A DNA stretch of 64,000 bases from Boseongicola sp. SB0665_bin_10 (lineage in GTDB: Bacteria > Pseudomonadota > Alphaproteobacteria > Rhodobacterales > Rhodobacteraceae). The DNA lies in NCBI GenBank assembly GCA_009838075.1, contig VXSG01000052.1:62001-126000 (forward strand), in the 5' to 3' direction. The translations under genes and the position numbers were made by a program. This document shows positions 37,343-45,951 of the stretch, piece after piece (position 1 is the first letter of the stretch; each line of letters opens with the position of its first letter). A model generated the notes under the pieces. That model was not told the origin of the DNA. It made no database searches and saw only the letters and a list, made by a program, of their open reading frames with translations.

Positions 37343-39367
37343 ATGCTGGAGAGTGCAGAGATCCGGACCGAATTCCCGCGCGAAGTCCGCGAAATCGAGG
37401 ACGCCTGGATCCCGATGCCCGACGGAAAAAGGCTCGCGGCCCGGATCTGGCTTCCCGTTGATGCGGAATCGGATCCGGCGCCTGCAATTCTCGAGTACCT
37501 GCCCTATCGCAAGCGGGACGGAACGGTTGAACGTGATCACCTGACCCATCCGTATTTCGCGGGACATGGATATGCCGGCGTCCGTGTCGACCTACGCGGC
37601 ACGGGCGACAGCGAAGGCGTCTGCCTGGGCGAGTATCTCAAGCAGGAGCAGGACGACTGCCTGGCCGTGATCGAATGGCTTGCCGCCCAGCCCTGGTGTT
37701 CCGGAAAGGTCGGAATGATCGGGATCAGCTGGGGCGGATTCAACGGGCTTCAGGTCGCGGCCCGGCGTCCGGAAGCACTGGGCGCAGTCATCTCGCTCTG
37801 TTCCACCGACGACCGCTACGCCGACGACATCCATTTCATGGGCGGCTGCATGCTGACCGACAAGCTGAGCTGGGGGGCCACGGCCTTCTCGATCTGCAAC
37901 ACGCCTCCCGATCCCGCAATCGTGGGAGACCGATGGCGGGGGATGTGGGTGGAGCGGCTCGAAAGCAACGGGCTGTGGATGCTCGACTGGTTCCGACACC
38001 AGCGGCGTGACGGATTCTATGCTCACGGCTCGGTCTGCGAGAACTACGCCGACATAGAGGTTCCTGTATATGCGGTGGGCGGTTGGGCCGACGGTTACAC
38101 CAACGCGATCTTCCGCATGCTCGAGCACCTGCCGGGTCCGAAAAAGGGGCTGATCGGGCCATGGGCCCACAAGTATCCGCACTTCGCGAAGCCCGGACCG
38201 CGCATCGGCTTCCTGCAGGAATGCCTGCGCTGGTGGGACCAGCATCTCAAGGGCATCGAAACCGGCATCATGGAGGAACCGGAACTCCGTGCCTGGGTCA
38301 ATTTTCCCGCGGTGCCGTCGCCGCGCAACGAAGACCGGCCCGGCCGCTGGGTGGCGGAACCCGAATGGAATGGCGGTAGGAAGGAAGTGCTCTCCCTTTA
38401 TCCGGGAGAGCACGGACTGACGGCCTCGCCTTCGAGGAAGGGCATCACGCTTTCCTCGGCAGAGACTGCCGGTTGGACGTCGGGCGCATGGTGCGGATAC
38501 GGGGCGATTCCAGACGGTCCCTTGGACCAGAACGGCGAGGCCGGCCTTATGACGATCTTCGAGACGGACGTACTCGACGAAGAATTCGACATCTTTGGCT
38601 TTCCGCTCCTTCACGCAGACGTGTCCAGCGATACTCATCACGCCAATGTCGCGGCGGTCCTTTCCGCCGTGGGCGAGGATGGCCGCGCGACGCTTGTCAG
38701 CTACGGAGTCCTGAACCTGACCCACAGGGCAAGCCATACAAGTCCGGAGCGGATGCCGCTGGCACAGCCCCAGCCGGTCACGATTCAACTCAACGCCTGC
38801 GGGCAGCGTGTCGACAAGGGCCAGCGGCTTCGTCTGGCGCTGTCCACGGCCCTCTGGCCAGTGATCTGGCCGTCAAGCGAGAAGGCGACGCTCAGGATCG
38901 AGCCCGGCAGCGCCCGGCTTGATCTGCCGGTTCGCCCGAATCGTGACAGCGACGAAGAACTGGCCCCGTTCCCGCCACCGGAGGGTGCCAGCCCTGCCCC
39001 GATCAAGCAGCATTCCCGAAGCCACTACGACCGGCGCCGCGAAGTCGACCTGACGACGGGCGGCGAGACGTACTCGCGGAGCAGCAGTGCCGGACCCGCG
39101 ACGCACATGCATACGGGCCTCACGGTCAAGCGCAGCTGCAGCGAGCGATTCCATGTCCATCCCGAAGATCCGAATTCCGCCATCGGGACCTGTCGCTGGT
39201 GCGAGTCCTATTCGCGCGATGACTGGAAGGCAGAGGTGAGGACCGAAGTCAGCGTGCACGCATTGCGAGATTGCTGGCGAATCGAAGCCAGTCTTGTCGC
39301 GCGCGATGCCGACGGGATAGTGGCCGAACGGCAATGGAACGAGGATGTGCCTCGGGATCTTGTGTGA
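37343..39367 (+). CDS. CocE/NonD-family hydrolase 2
   Basis: A 674-residue paralogue of the preceding gene, three bases downstream of it. Catalytic residues are Ser129 in GISWGG, Asp250 in GWADGY and His276 in GPWAHKYP. The N-terminus is EDAWIPMPDGKRLAARIWLP, and the C-terminal beta-rich domain is complete. The two proteins align from end to end but differ throughout, so this is an old duplication rather than a recent one. Presence of two adjacent cytosolic copies suggests sequential cleavage of related bonds or different substrates carried by one transporter. Confidence 0.92.
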   Translation: MLESAEIRTEFPREVREIEDAWIPMPDGKRLAARIWLPVDAESDPAPAILEYLPYRKRDGTVERDHLTHPYFAGHGYAGVRVDLRGTGDSEGVCLGEYLKQEQDDCLAVIEWLAAQPWCSGKVGMIGISWGGFNGLQVAARRPEALGAVISLCSTDDRYADDIHFMGGCMLTDKLSWGATAFSICNTPPDPAIVGDRWRGMWVERLESNGLWMLDWFRHQRRDGFYAHGSVCENYADIEVPVYAVGGWADGYTNAIFRMLEHLPGPKKGLIGPWAHKYPHFAKPGPRIGFLQECLRWWDQHLKGIETGIMEEPELRAWVNFPAVPSPRNEDRPGRWVAEPEWNGGRKEVLSLYPGEHGLTASPSRKGITLSSAETAGWTSGAWCGYGAIPDGPLDQNGEAGLMTIFETDVLDEEFDIFGFPLLHADVSSDTHHANVAAVLSAVGEDGRATLVSYGVLNLTHRASHTSPERMPLAQPQPVTIQLNACGQRVDKGQRLRLALSTALWPVIWPSSEKATLRIEPGSARLDLPVRPNRDSDEELAPFPPPEGASPAPIKQHSRSHYDRRREVDLTTGGETYSRSSSAGPATHMHTGLTVKRSCSERFHVHPEDPNSAIGTCRWCESYSRDDWKAEVRTEVSVHALRDCWRIEASLVARDADGIVAERQWNEDVPRDLV

Positions 39368-39378
39368 GGAGAGAAGCG

Positions 39379-40230
39379 GTGGGCGCATTTCCCGACTTTG
39401 GCCCGAAGGCGGCAATCCATCACTTTGCGAATGACGAAGTCGCCATGCGCGTGGTCATCGACGGCCACGGGCCGGACGTTGTCTTCATTCCTGGAGGAGA
39501 TGCGACTGCCGAAAGCTATTCCCAGCAGTTCGCGCTCCTGTCGGACGCATTCCGCTGCGTCTCCTACGACCCGCGCGGCGCGGGAAAGACGACGTCGCCG
39601 CCGGCCCCGTGGACGATCGCGGACTTTGCGCGCGACTGCGCGGCCGTGATCGACGCGCATTGCGACGGAAGCGCGGTCGTCTGCGGCCTTTCCCTTGGGG
39701 GTCTCGTGACCCAACAGGTGGCCATAGATTTTCCGGAGAAAGTCCGCTTGGCCATTCCCATGGGAACCGCTGCCTTCATCGACGGCTTCACCAAGGACTG
39801 GATGCAGGCGGAGATCGACCTCCGGAAGGACGGCATTTCCCTGCCTGAGTATTTCCTCGCACCGCACTACGCCCCCTACGCCTTCCCCGCAAAGGCGCTG
39901 CACGACCCGGAGCTTTGGGCGGAAGTCAAGGAGGCCTACACGACCCGCTTCGCGGACCGTGATCCGCAGGACTTGATCGATCAATGGCAAGCCTGCCTCG
40001 ACTTCGACTGCCGTGAAGCCTTGAAGACATGCCCGGTTCCGATGCATGTCATCAGCTTTTCCGAGGACGTCCAGACCGCGCCGTCCATGTGCAAGGTGGT
40101 CGCCGACCTCGCCCCGAAAGGCGTGTTCCACGAACTGGAGGGGCTTGGGCACGTTTCGATGACCCGTCACAGGCCAAATGTTGTTGCTGACAAGCTGCGC
40201 GGGATAATTCTCAAGGCGCTTGACACGTAA
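39379..40230 (+). CDS. Alpha/beta-fold hydrolase
   Basis: A 283-residue small alpha/beta hydrolase. The nucleophile elbow is CGLSLGGLV with Ser105, an oxyanion region IPGGDATAESYSQQ follows the first strands, the acid lies in or near SFSEDVQ, and the catalytic His is in GLGHVSM close to the C-terminus. The GTG at 39379 is preceded by GAGGAGA at good spacing, and earlier ATGs in the open frame lie inside the upstream CocE gene. The gene starts 11 bases after that gene and closes the dpp operon. It resembles 3-oxoadipate enol-lactonase/esterase-like enzymes in general, and the substrate is unknown. Confidence 0.85.
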   Translation: MGAFPDFGPKAAIHHFANDEVAMRVVIDGHGPDVVFIPGGDATAESYSQQFALLSDAFRCVSYDPRGAGKTTSPPAPWTIADFARDCAAVIDAHCDGSAVVCGLSLGGLVTQQVAIDFPEKVRLAIPMGTAAFIDGFTKDWMQAEIDLRKDGISLPEYFLAPHYAPYAFPAKALHDPELWAEVKEAYTTRFADRDPQDLIDQWQACLDFDCREALKTCPVPMHVISFSEDVQTAPSMCKVVADLAPKGVFHELEGLGHVSMTRHRPNVVADKLRGIILKALDT

Positions 40231-40444
40231 CGCGGACGCGGCATGCGATGGCCGGACCAGTGTCACGCCACCACGCCCTTCGGACCGTCCGCTCGAATTC
40301 AGCATGCACCGTGACCCGTGGTCTCGATCTCGATCAGCGCATTGCGGCATGTGCGCGCTTGTCCTGCAATTTGCCGCATTTGGTTGGCGGTTTCCGCTTG
40401 CAGAAGCCATTCAACATCAATATCCCCGTTCCACCAAACGGAGC

Positions 40445-40519
40445 GCGGGCGTAGCTCAGGGGTAGAGCATTACCTTGCCAAGGTAAGGGTCGTGAGTTCG
40501 AATCTCATCGCCCGCTCCA
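40445..40519 (+). tRNA. tRNA-Gly (anticodon GCC)
   Basis: A complete cloverleaf: acceptor arms GCGGGCG and CGCCCGC, D-arm GCTCAGGGGTAGAGC, anticodon stem TTACC/GGTAA with loop TTGCCAA (anticodon GCC), and T-arm GTGAG-TTCGAAT-CTCAT. Discriminator T and an encoded CCA follow. It is the only tRNA in the window and borders the low-GC patch with the toxin-antitoxin pair. Confidence 0.97.
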
Positions 40520-41037
40520 ATGGGGTTTCTCATATTTCCTCAAGATCACCATAATGTTAAGGATTAGTCAGCCTCCCACGGCTGACTAATCTCATTGAAC
40601 GAAGCTGCGAGCGGCGGTGTCCGCTATGGAGAAAGTATGGCTGGCCGCGAGCCCGGAGAGGGCGCGATCAGGCCTGTCGCGCTTGCCGGAGCGTGGATCG
40701 GGCGTTCGTGGAAGGACGCAAGCACCGGCGGGACGCGGGCTTTCACCGGGCCTGTCGACAATTTCGGAGGGTGGTCCTCCATCGGCACGCGAGCGACTGT
40801 CCGCCGTTTTCGTGGCGACATGAGTCCGTTCCGGGCAATCATGTGGCCATCTCCTGGGCCGATGCGGCACGGGGCGGACCCCGGGGAAGCGTGGCCGGTG
40901 CGCCTCGGCCTGGGGATCGCCTCGACCATCCTGAGGATGCGGCGCAGTGTGGGCAGGCGACGGGCGCGACGTCCTCGTCAATCGACCCCGGTTTCAGCGG
41001 GCGGCCTTGTCGATAGTTGACAGAGTGTTTGCGCTGC
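40520..41037. other. Intergenic stretch downstream of tRNA-Gly
   Basis: About 518 bases with no convincing gene. It starts AT-rich, holds the perfect hairpin at 40562-40591, then turns GC-rich with open frames on both strands that look like composition artefacts. No direct repeat of the tRNA 3' end was found by eye. Confidence 0.4.
40562..40591. terminator. Perfect 12-bp hairpin after tRNA-Gly
   Basis: GATTAGTCAGCC and GGCTGACTAATC form a perfect twelve-base-pair stem with a six-base loop (TCCCAC), 43 bases after the tRNA CCA. No U-run follows on either strand, so it is either a weak terminator or the end of a lost mobile element. Confidence 0.5.
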
Positions 41038-41463
41038 TCATTGTGGCCACTTCCAAGGATCAATGACGGTTACGCCAGCAAGTTCGAATGGTGTGGCGTC
41101 TCGTGTCGCAACGGCGAATCCGTTGACCTTGGCAACCGCTGCTATCTGAGCGTCTGCCAAACCAATTTTCTTACCTGTCGCCTCGCATTGCGTGTTAATT
41201 CGCGCAAGTTCTTCAGCCGCAGGCAGATCAAAGGACAGAATACGATTGGCGCAAAGCCTACCCAGCGTGAAATCCAGTGCGGCCCAAAGCGCGGTTTTTT
41301 TCTTCCCGTAGGGCAACCGCTCAATGCCAAAGCGAAGTTCCGCCACATTGATTGAGGTCGTAAACAACGCCGGGGCCTGCTGGCTATTCAACCAGTCGAC
41401 TACCTGCTGAGCCGGAAGGCGTTTGTTCGGCTCGGAGATTATGTTTGTGTCCAGTACGATCAC
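41038..41463 (-). CDS. PIN-domain ribonuclease toxin (FitB/VapC type)
   Basis: A 141-residue PIN-domain protein, the toxin of a type II toxin-antitoxin module. The acidic active-site residues are in place: Asp5 in VLDTNIISE, Glu42 in NVAELRFGIE, Asp104 in GLADAQIAA and Asp122 in ATRD. The order and the RLPYGKKK segment after the second motif match the FitB subgroup. VapC-like toxins cleave specific tRNAs or rRNA; the target here is unknown. Its ATG overlaps the antitoxin stop by four bases. The neighbourhood is visibly less GC-rich than the rest of the window, in keeping with horizontal acquisition. Confidence 0.93.
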   Translation of the reverse strand: MIVLDTNIISEPNKRLPAQQVVDWLNSQQAPALFTTSINVAELRFGIERLPYGKKKTALWAALDFTLGRLCANRILSFDLPAAEELARINTQCEATGKKIGLADAQIAAVAKVNGFAVATRDATPFELAGVTVIDPWKWPQ

Positions 41464-41693
41464 CCGAAATCCGCCGCTTCCAAAGTTTCGTCAGAGCGTT
41501 CGATTTCTGGGAAATCAACGTCGAGTTGCCGCGCAAACGAAACAACCACATCACCCAGGTTTTCGGCAGGGCGCGTTGCTTCGTCCAAAAGCTCACGCGC
41601 TGCTGCCTCGGCGCTGATACCGCGTTGGCCCGCTACAAACTTGATGCGGCGATGCACATCATCCGACAGGTTTCTAACAGTCATTGTTGCCAT
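41460..41693 (-). CDS. Antitoxin (FitA/VapB type, ribbon-helix-helix)
   Basis: A 77-residue antitoxin partner of the PIN toxin. The N-terminus MATMTVRNLSDDVHRRIK is the ribbon-helix-helix DNA-binding segment of FitA-like antitoxins, and the acidic C-terminus (DFPEIERSDETLEAADFG) would wrap the toxin active site. The ATG at 41693 has GGAGG seven bases upstream; a longer frame to 41747 was rejected. The complex normally represses its own promoter, which should lie in the AT-rich sequence just upstream. Confidence 0.9.
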   Translation of the reverse strand: MATMTVRNLSDDVHRRIKFVAGQRGISAEAAARELLDEATRPAENLGDVVVSFARQLDVDFPEIERSDETLEAADFG

Positions 41694-41870
41694 TTCATCC
41701 TCCATATCTTCACTTGATAGCAAAAATATTGAATGACAGCATCGCAAGCAAGTGAGGATTTTGATGTCACTTGTTGTCGCAATTCTTCATGACTTTCCAG
41801 TTGTCACCTTGCGGGATCACATCGGCTGTCCCCGATCTCAACCGAAATTTGCCCGTCGACAAGATCGCTA

Positions 41871-42232
41871 ATGATCACGCCCCAGCAGCTCAAGAGCCTT
41901 GAAGACATTCAGAAGCAGCTCGTGGCAACCCGACGCGAGCAGCGCGTCTCAATCGCCGGTTCCATTGCAACCTTATGGCTGTTGCGGATATGTCATTGGT
42001 GCATGCGACCGAGGAAAACATGTGGGCGCTGAAGGGGCCAATTCTGCGCATCTACCAATTGGAAACGTTGGGTAAGGCGGACATGGAACAACCTGCCCAC
42101 TACGACGTGCTCGACGGCCTGCGTAACGGTGACGGTGGGAAAGCACGAGAGGCGATCCAGCGCAATATTGCGGGTTGCAACGACATGATTGCCTGGGTCA
42201 AGGAACGGCAGAAAGAAACCGAAGAGGCCTGA
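41871..42232 (+). pseudogene. Remnant of a GntR-type regulator (FCD domain)
   Basis: The piece MITPQQLKSLEDIQKQLVA in the frame starting at 41871 looks like the first FCD-domain helices of a GntR-family regulator. About 85 bases later the protein-like sequence continues in another frame (FHCNLMAVADMS, then HYDVLDGLRNGDGGKAREAIQRNI), which is the typical C-terminal FCD helix pair with its His. The DNA-binding domain is absent upstream. A frameshift plus 5' deletion explains this. The C-terminal piece alone is an open frame of 85 codons (41975-42232). Confidence 0.7.
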
Positions 42233-42574
42233 CGAATTTCGGCCGGGCCACACTTGATGCCCGTCCGACCTCTTCAGAGTTCGATCAATATGGTCTTAAG
42301 CTCAGAGTGTCTATCAAATGCGTGCAAGGACTTGTCCCGTCCCGGGCGCGGCTTCCTTCCAACTTGCCTGGTGTCGGCGTGTGAGCCGACGCCAAGCATG
42401 ATATTGGGAAGATCAAGCTGCCTGCACCGGCCCTTGACTGCGATACGCCCTACGCCGAAAGAAAGGCGTTGGAAAATCGTGTGCCAAGATCGCGCCCGAC
42501 CATGATCCGCTGCCGCTGTGCATCGAAACGCGGGCGGCCCGCAATTGATGCTGTCCGCAAGAGGGAGGGCTGAC
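42233..42574. other. Intergenic stretch upstream of the CoA-transferase gene
   Basis: About 342 bases between the regulator remnant and the CaiB-type gene. A small inverted repeat GTCGGC-N6-GCCGAC lies near 42375-42392. No gene was identified. Confidence 0.4.
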
Positions 42575-43774
42575 ATGGGATTGCCGCTCGAAGGGATACG
42601 CGTGCTCGCCGTCGAGCAATACGGGGCCGGTCCGTTCGGTACCCAGCACCTCGCCGATCTCGGCGCAGAAGTGATCAAGATCGAAAACCGCCAGTCCGGC
42701 GGCGACTACGCGCGTGCTCTCGGCCCCTACTTCGTCGAAGGTGCCAAAGGCGATGACGGCAGCCTCTTCTTCCAATCCATCAACCGGAACAAGAGGAGCC
42801 TGACGCTTGACCTAGGCAGATCGGAAGCGCAACAGATCTTCAGGCGACTGGTCGCCTCCGCTGACGCCGTGGCGAACAACCTTCGTGGAGACGTCCCGGA
42901 GAAGCTCGGCCTGACATTCGATGCCCTGAAATCGGCAAACGCCGCCATCGTCTGCGCTCACTGCTCGGGCTATGGCCGCGAGGGACCGAGGCGCGACTGG
43001 CCCGGCTATGACTACCTCATGCAGGCCGAGACCGGCTACTTCCACCTCACCGGCGAGCCCGAAGCACCTCCAACCCGAGTGGGAATGTCCGTCGTGGACT
43101 TCATGGCAGGGACCTACATGGCACTGGGTCTCGTAGCGGGAGTCCTGTCCGCACGGTCGACCGGCCAGGGTAGGGACATCGACGTGAACCTCTACGACAC
43201 CGCCCTCTACAATCTCAGCTATCTCAACACCTGGGCGTTGAACTCAGGCTATGATCCCTTGCGCGTGCCGCGTTCGGCCCATGTCTCGCTTGTGCCCTGC
43301 CAACTCTACCGCACTTCGGACGGCTGGATATACGTGATGTGCAACAAGGAGAAGTTCTGGCCGGAGCTGTGTGAAGCCGTCGGGCGCCCGGATCTTGCCG
43401 GAGATGCCCAGTTCGCGACCTTTGCTGACCGGCTAAGCCGACGCGACGAACTCACAGTTATCCTGGACGAGGCATTGTCGGCCAAGTCGAGCGATGAGTG
43501 GTTGCGCAAGCTTCGGGGGCATGTCCCGGTTGCACCGATACGCACCCCCCTCACCGCGCTTCAGGACTCCAGCCTGGCGGCGGAGAAGAAGATCGAAACC
43601 CTGGCGCTCGATGGCGGCGAGGAGTTCCGGATGTTGCGTTCCCCGATCCGCACCGGTGACGACAACACGCCGCGAGCCTGCCCTCCCATGGGTCACGATA
43701 CAGTCGAAATACTGCAGGCCGCAGGCTATTCGGCCAGGGACATTGCGGAATTTCGCGAGAAGAGGCTGATCTAG
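42575..43774 (+). CDS. CaiB/BaiF-family (class III) CoA-transferase
   Basis: A 399-residue family III CoA-transferase, which moves CoA between carboxylic acids through an aspartyl-CoA thioester. The N-terminus LPLEGIRVLAVEQYGAGPFGTQHLADLGAEVIKIE is diagnostic. The catalytic Asp175 lies in SVVDFMAGTYMA, and the C-terminal half has the SDEWLRKL, VPVAPIRTPLTALQD pattern. The start at 42575 has GAGGGAGG upstream. Its position between the Dpp/CocE cluster and the peptide-binding protein suggests it activates an acid released by one of the hydrolases, but that link is only by proximity. Confidence 0.93.
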   Translation: MGLPLEGIRVLAVEQYGAGPFGTQHLADLGAEVIKIENRQSGGDYARALGPYFVEGAKGDDGSLFFQSINRNKRSLTLDLGRSEAQQIFRRLVASADAVANNLRGDVPEKLGLTFDALKSANAAIVCAHCSGYGREGPRRDWPGYDYLMQAETGYFHLTGEPEAPPTRVGMSVVDFMAGTYMALGLVAGVLSARSTGQGRDIDVNLYDTALYNLSYLNTWALNSGYDPLRVPRSAHVSLVPCQLYRTSDGWIYVMCNKEKFWPELCEAVGRPDLAGDAQFATFADRLSRRDELTVILDEALSAKSSDEWLRKLRGHVPVAPIRTPLTALQDSSLAAEKKIETLALDGGEEFRMLRSPIRTGDDNTPRACPPMGHDTVEILQAAGYSARDIAEFREKRLI

Positions 43775-43934
43775 GCACCTGACGACCCTGAGACCGAACT
43801 GCGGCCTGATCGCTCACCCACCGCGATACCGGATGCGGGGCCAATTCTTGCGGCCCGGTCCCGTTGTGGTCGGACTGTTTCCGAGTGGACCCGGACTTCG
43901 AGAGCAAGAGCACTTGTGTCCTGCTCCATGAAAC

Positions 43935-43960
43935 TGGGCGGCCCGTCACCGGACCGCCCA
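43935..43960 (-). terminator. Terminator hairpin after the peptide-binding protein gene
   Basis: TGGGCGGCCCG and CGGACCGCCCA pair at ten of eleven positions around a TCAC loop, eight bases past the stop of the minus-strand gene, followed by a short TTT. It lies between convergent genes and could serve both. Confidence 0.7.
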
Positions 43961-43968
43961 AGTCGCGT

Positions 43969-45528
43969 TCAGGCGGGCATGAACTCGGAGAAGAGCGACT
44001 CCCCGTTCGGCTTCAGCCCCGGCTTGATCGTGTCGCGATGGATCGCGCCAACCACCTCGTGAGTCAGGAAGACGTAGCAACCGCTTTCGTCCATGAGACC
44101 TTGCATCTTCTTGTAGATCTCGTCTCGCTTTGCCAGATCGCTTTCGACGAGACCCTGGTCATGCAGCGCCTTGTACTCGGCATTGTCGAACCGTTCCCAG
44201 TTCCATACGCCGACCTGCTCCGGCGTGAACCAGACCGTCGCCCATGACGGGTCAGGCTGCATCGAGAAGCGGCTGAGGACCAGCTGCAACTTCAGATAGT
44301 AGTCGCCGTCCTTGGAACCGAGCGTCCAGAACGTGCCGCTGTCATTTTGCTTGATTTCGCAGTTGATCCCCACGTCAGCAAGATTTGCCTGGATCACTTG
44401 CGCGGCCGCCAGGCGTTCGGACTGGTTGAGGATGTCGAGCGTGACATTGAGATCTGTCGCACCCTCCTGTGCCAGGAGCTCGCGCGCACGGTCCGGATCA
44501 TAGTCGTAGGTCACGCTGTCCCGGGACCCTGGCAGGCCCGGCGCAAGGATGCCGTTTCCTACCGCGGCGGCGCCATAGTAGGCCGCATCCACAACGGTCT
44601 GCCGGTCAATGGCATGTTGCACCGCTCGGCGGATGTTGATGTTGGTAAAGGGCTCGGCGTCCTGGTTGATCCCAAGCCAGACATAGGCGAGCGACGGCTT
44701 CTCCAGGACCACCGAACCTGCTGGCGGGTTCTGCTTGAGCCGCGGCAAGGACGACACGGAGGTCCAGGTGTAGTCCAGGTCTCCCGCCTCAAAGCCGCGC
44801 TCGGCAGTGGCCGGATCCTCGATCGGAATGATATGGATCTCTTCAAATCCGCCCTGCTCATGCGCCCAGCCGGGATTGCGCCTCAGGATCGTCTTCTGCT
44901 TTGGCTGCCACTCCGCAAGCAGGTACTGGCCAGACTGGGCCACGGGATTCGTGGTGATCTTTTCGCCCAACTCCTCCACTGCCTTCTTGGAGAGAATGCA
45001 GGACGCCGGCGTCGGAAGCGTCGTGCTCCAGAGTGGCACGAACTTGTTCTTCAAGTGAATGAGGCCTGAAAGCGTGTCCTTTACCTCGACTTCCTTCAGG
45101 GCATCCCAATCTCCCGCATACGGGCTTTCCATGGCCGGATCAGCGATTCGCTCGATCGAGAATTTCACGTCCTCGGCCGTCATCTGGCCATAGCCGTCGG
45201 TGAAGCCGATGTTGTCCTTCAGCTTGAACGCGACGGTCACATCGTCGAGCTGTTCGATCGAGTCCACCGCGATCGGCTTCCAACCCCATGTGTCGCCCGC
45301 CTGCGGTATCACCATTGGCGCGAAGATCGAGCGAATGATGTCGTCTTCCGGCAACGACAGGCGAAACGCCGGATCAAGCACTTGCAGGTCCGAATAGGAT
45401 CGCAACGTCAGGACCTTGCCATCCTGGCTCAGCGCGGCTCTTGGTGCCACCATTGTCGCGGCACCAAATGCGCCCAGTGCGGCAAAGAATGATCGGCGGG
45501 AAACATCGCCCAATAACACGTTCTTCAT
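43969..45528 (-). CDS. Family 5 (peptide/opine) ABC solute-binding protein with Tat-like signal
   Basis: A 519-residue periplasmic binding protein of the DppA/OppA family. The N-terminus has a twin-arginine motif (SRRSFFAALGAFGAATM) and an Ala-rich cleavage site, so export by Tat is likely. Family landmarks are KDNIGFTDGYGQMTAEDVKFSIERI, the central SYVWLGIN-type strand (LAYVWLGINQD), NINIRRAVQHAIDR and YDPDRARELLAQEG. No permease genes are adjacent; the only Dpp-type permeases and ATPases in the window lie 8.6 kb away at 31.6-35.3 kb and lack a binding protein, so this is their likely partner. Monocistronic, divergent from CocE hydrolase 3. Confidence 0.92.
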   Translation of the reverse strand: MKNVLLGDVSRRSFFAALGAFGAATMVAPRAALSQDGKVLTLRSYSDLQVLDPAFRLSLPEDDIIRSIFAPMVIPQAGDTWGWKPIAVDSIEQLDDVTVAFKLKDNIGFTDGYGQMTAEDVKFSIERIADPAMESPYAGDWDALKEVEVKDTLSGLIHLKNKFVPLWSTTLPTPASCILSKKAVEELGEKITTNPVAQSGQYLLAEWQPKQKTILRRNPGWAHEQGGFEEIHIIPIEDPATAERGFEAGDLDYTWTSVSSLPRLKQNPPAGSVVLEKPSLAYVWLGINQDAEPFTNINIRRAVQHAIDRQTVVDAAYYGAAAVGNGILAPGLPGSRDSVTYDYDPDRARELLAQEGATDLNVTLDILNQSERLAAAQVIQANLADVGINCEIKQNDSGTFWTLGSKDGDYYLKLQLVLSRFSMQPDPSWATVWFTPEQVGVWNWERFDNAEYKALHDQGLVESDLAKRDEIYKKMQGLMDESGCYVFLTHEVVGAIHRDTIKPGLKPNGESLFSEFMPA

Positions 45529-45951
45529 GGTCTACTCCCTGATGGATTGCATTCTCGAGTGATGCGGAAGTGCTGAACCGCACAGGACTGGCCGGCAAAT
45601 GACCAGCCCGGTTCAAGCGCCAGCACTTGCGCCATTGTGCGGACTTCGTTGGCCAAGGGGCGTTGCGTTCGACAAGGTTCTGGGGCGCGCGCAGGACGAC
45701 CGCACCCCGAGCCATGCGTGCTCAACGCAATTCGGGACCTTGGCGAGGCGGGGCACTTCACGAAGCCCGCGATGCCCAAAGCCGAGATTCCCTTTGCGTC
45801 ATTCAATTTGCTTCCCCCCAAGGACCGCGTGAGTCACGTCCTGAAGTCTCGCACAGATTCACATTCCCACAAGGCATTTCTTGATATTCTCCCTTGCTCT
45901 CTTGTGCTCGGGCGCCAATCCTTGTCTCGGCAGTTCTCTTGCGGACCGAGG
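45529..45951. other. Divergent intergenic region between binding protein and CocE hydrolase 3
   Basis: About 423 bases that should hold both promoters. The frame of the CocE gene stays open upstream to 45637, but that extension has no family character. No operator-like repeat was assigned. Confidence 0.4.

Noticed and set aside
40595-41020. 141-codon plus-strand frame after tRNA-Gly
   Set aside because: Translation is rich in Gly, Arg and Pro without motif or ribosome binding site, and open frames occur on both strands; judged non-coding.
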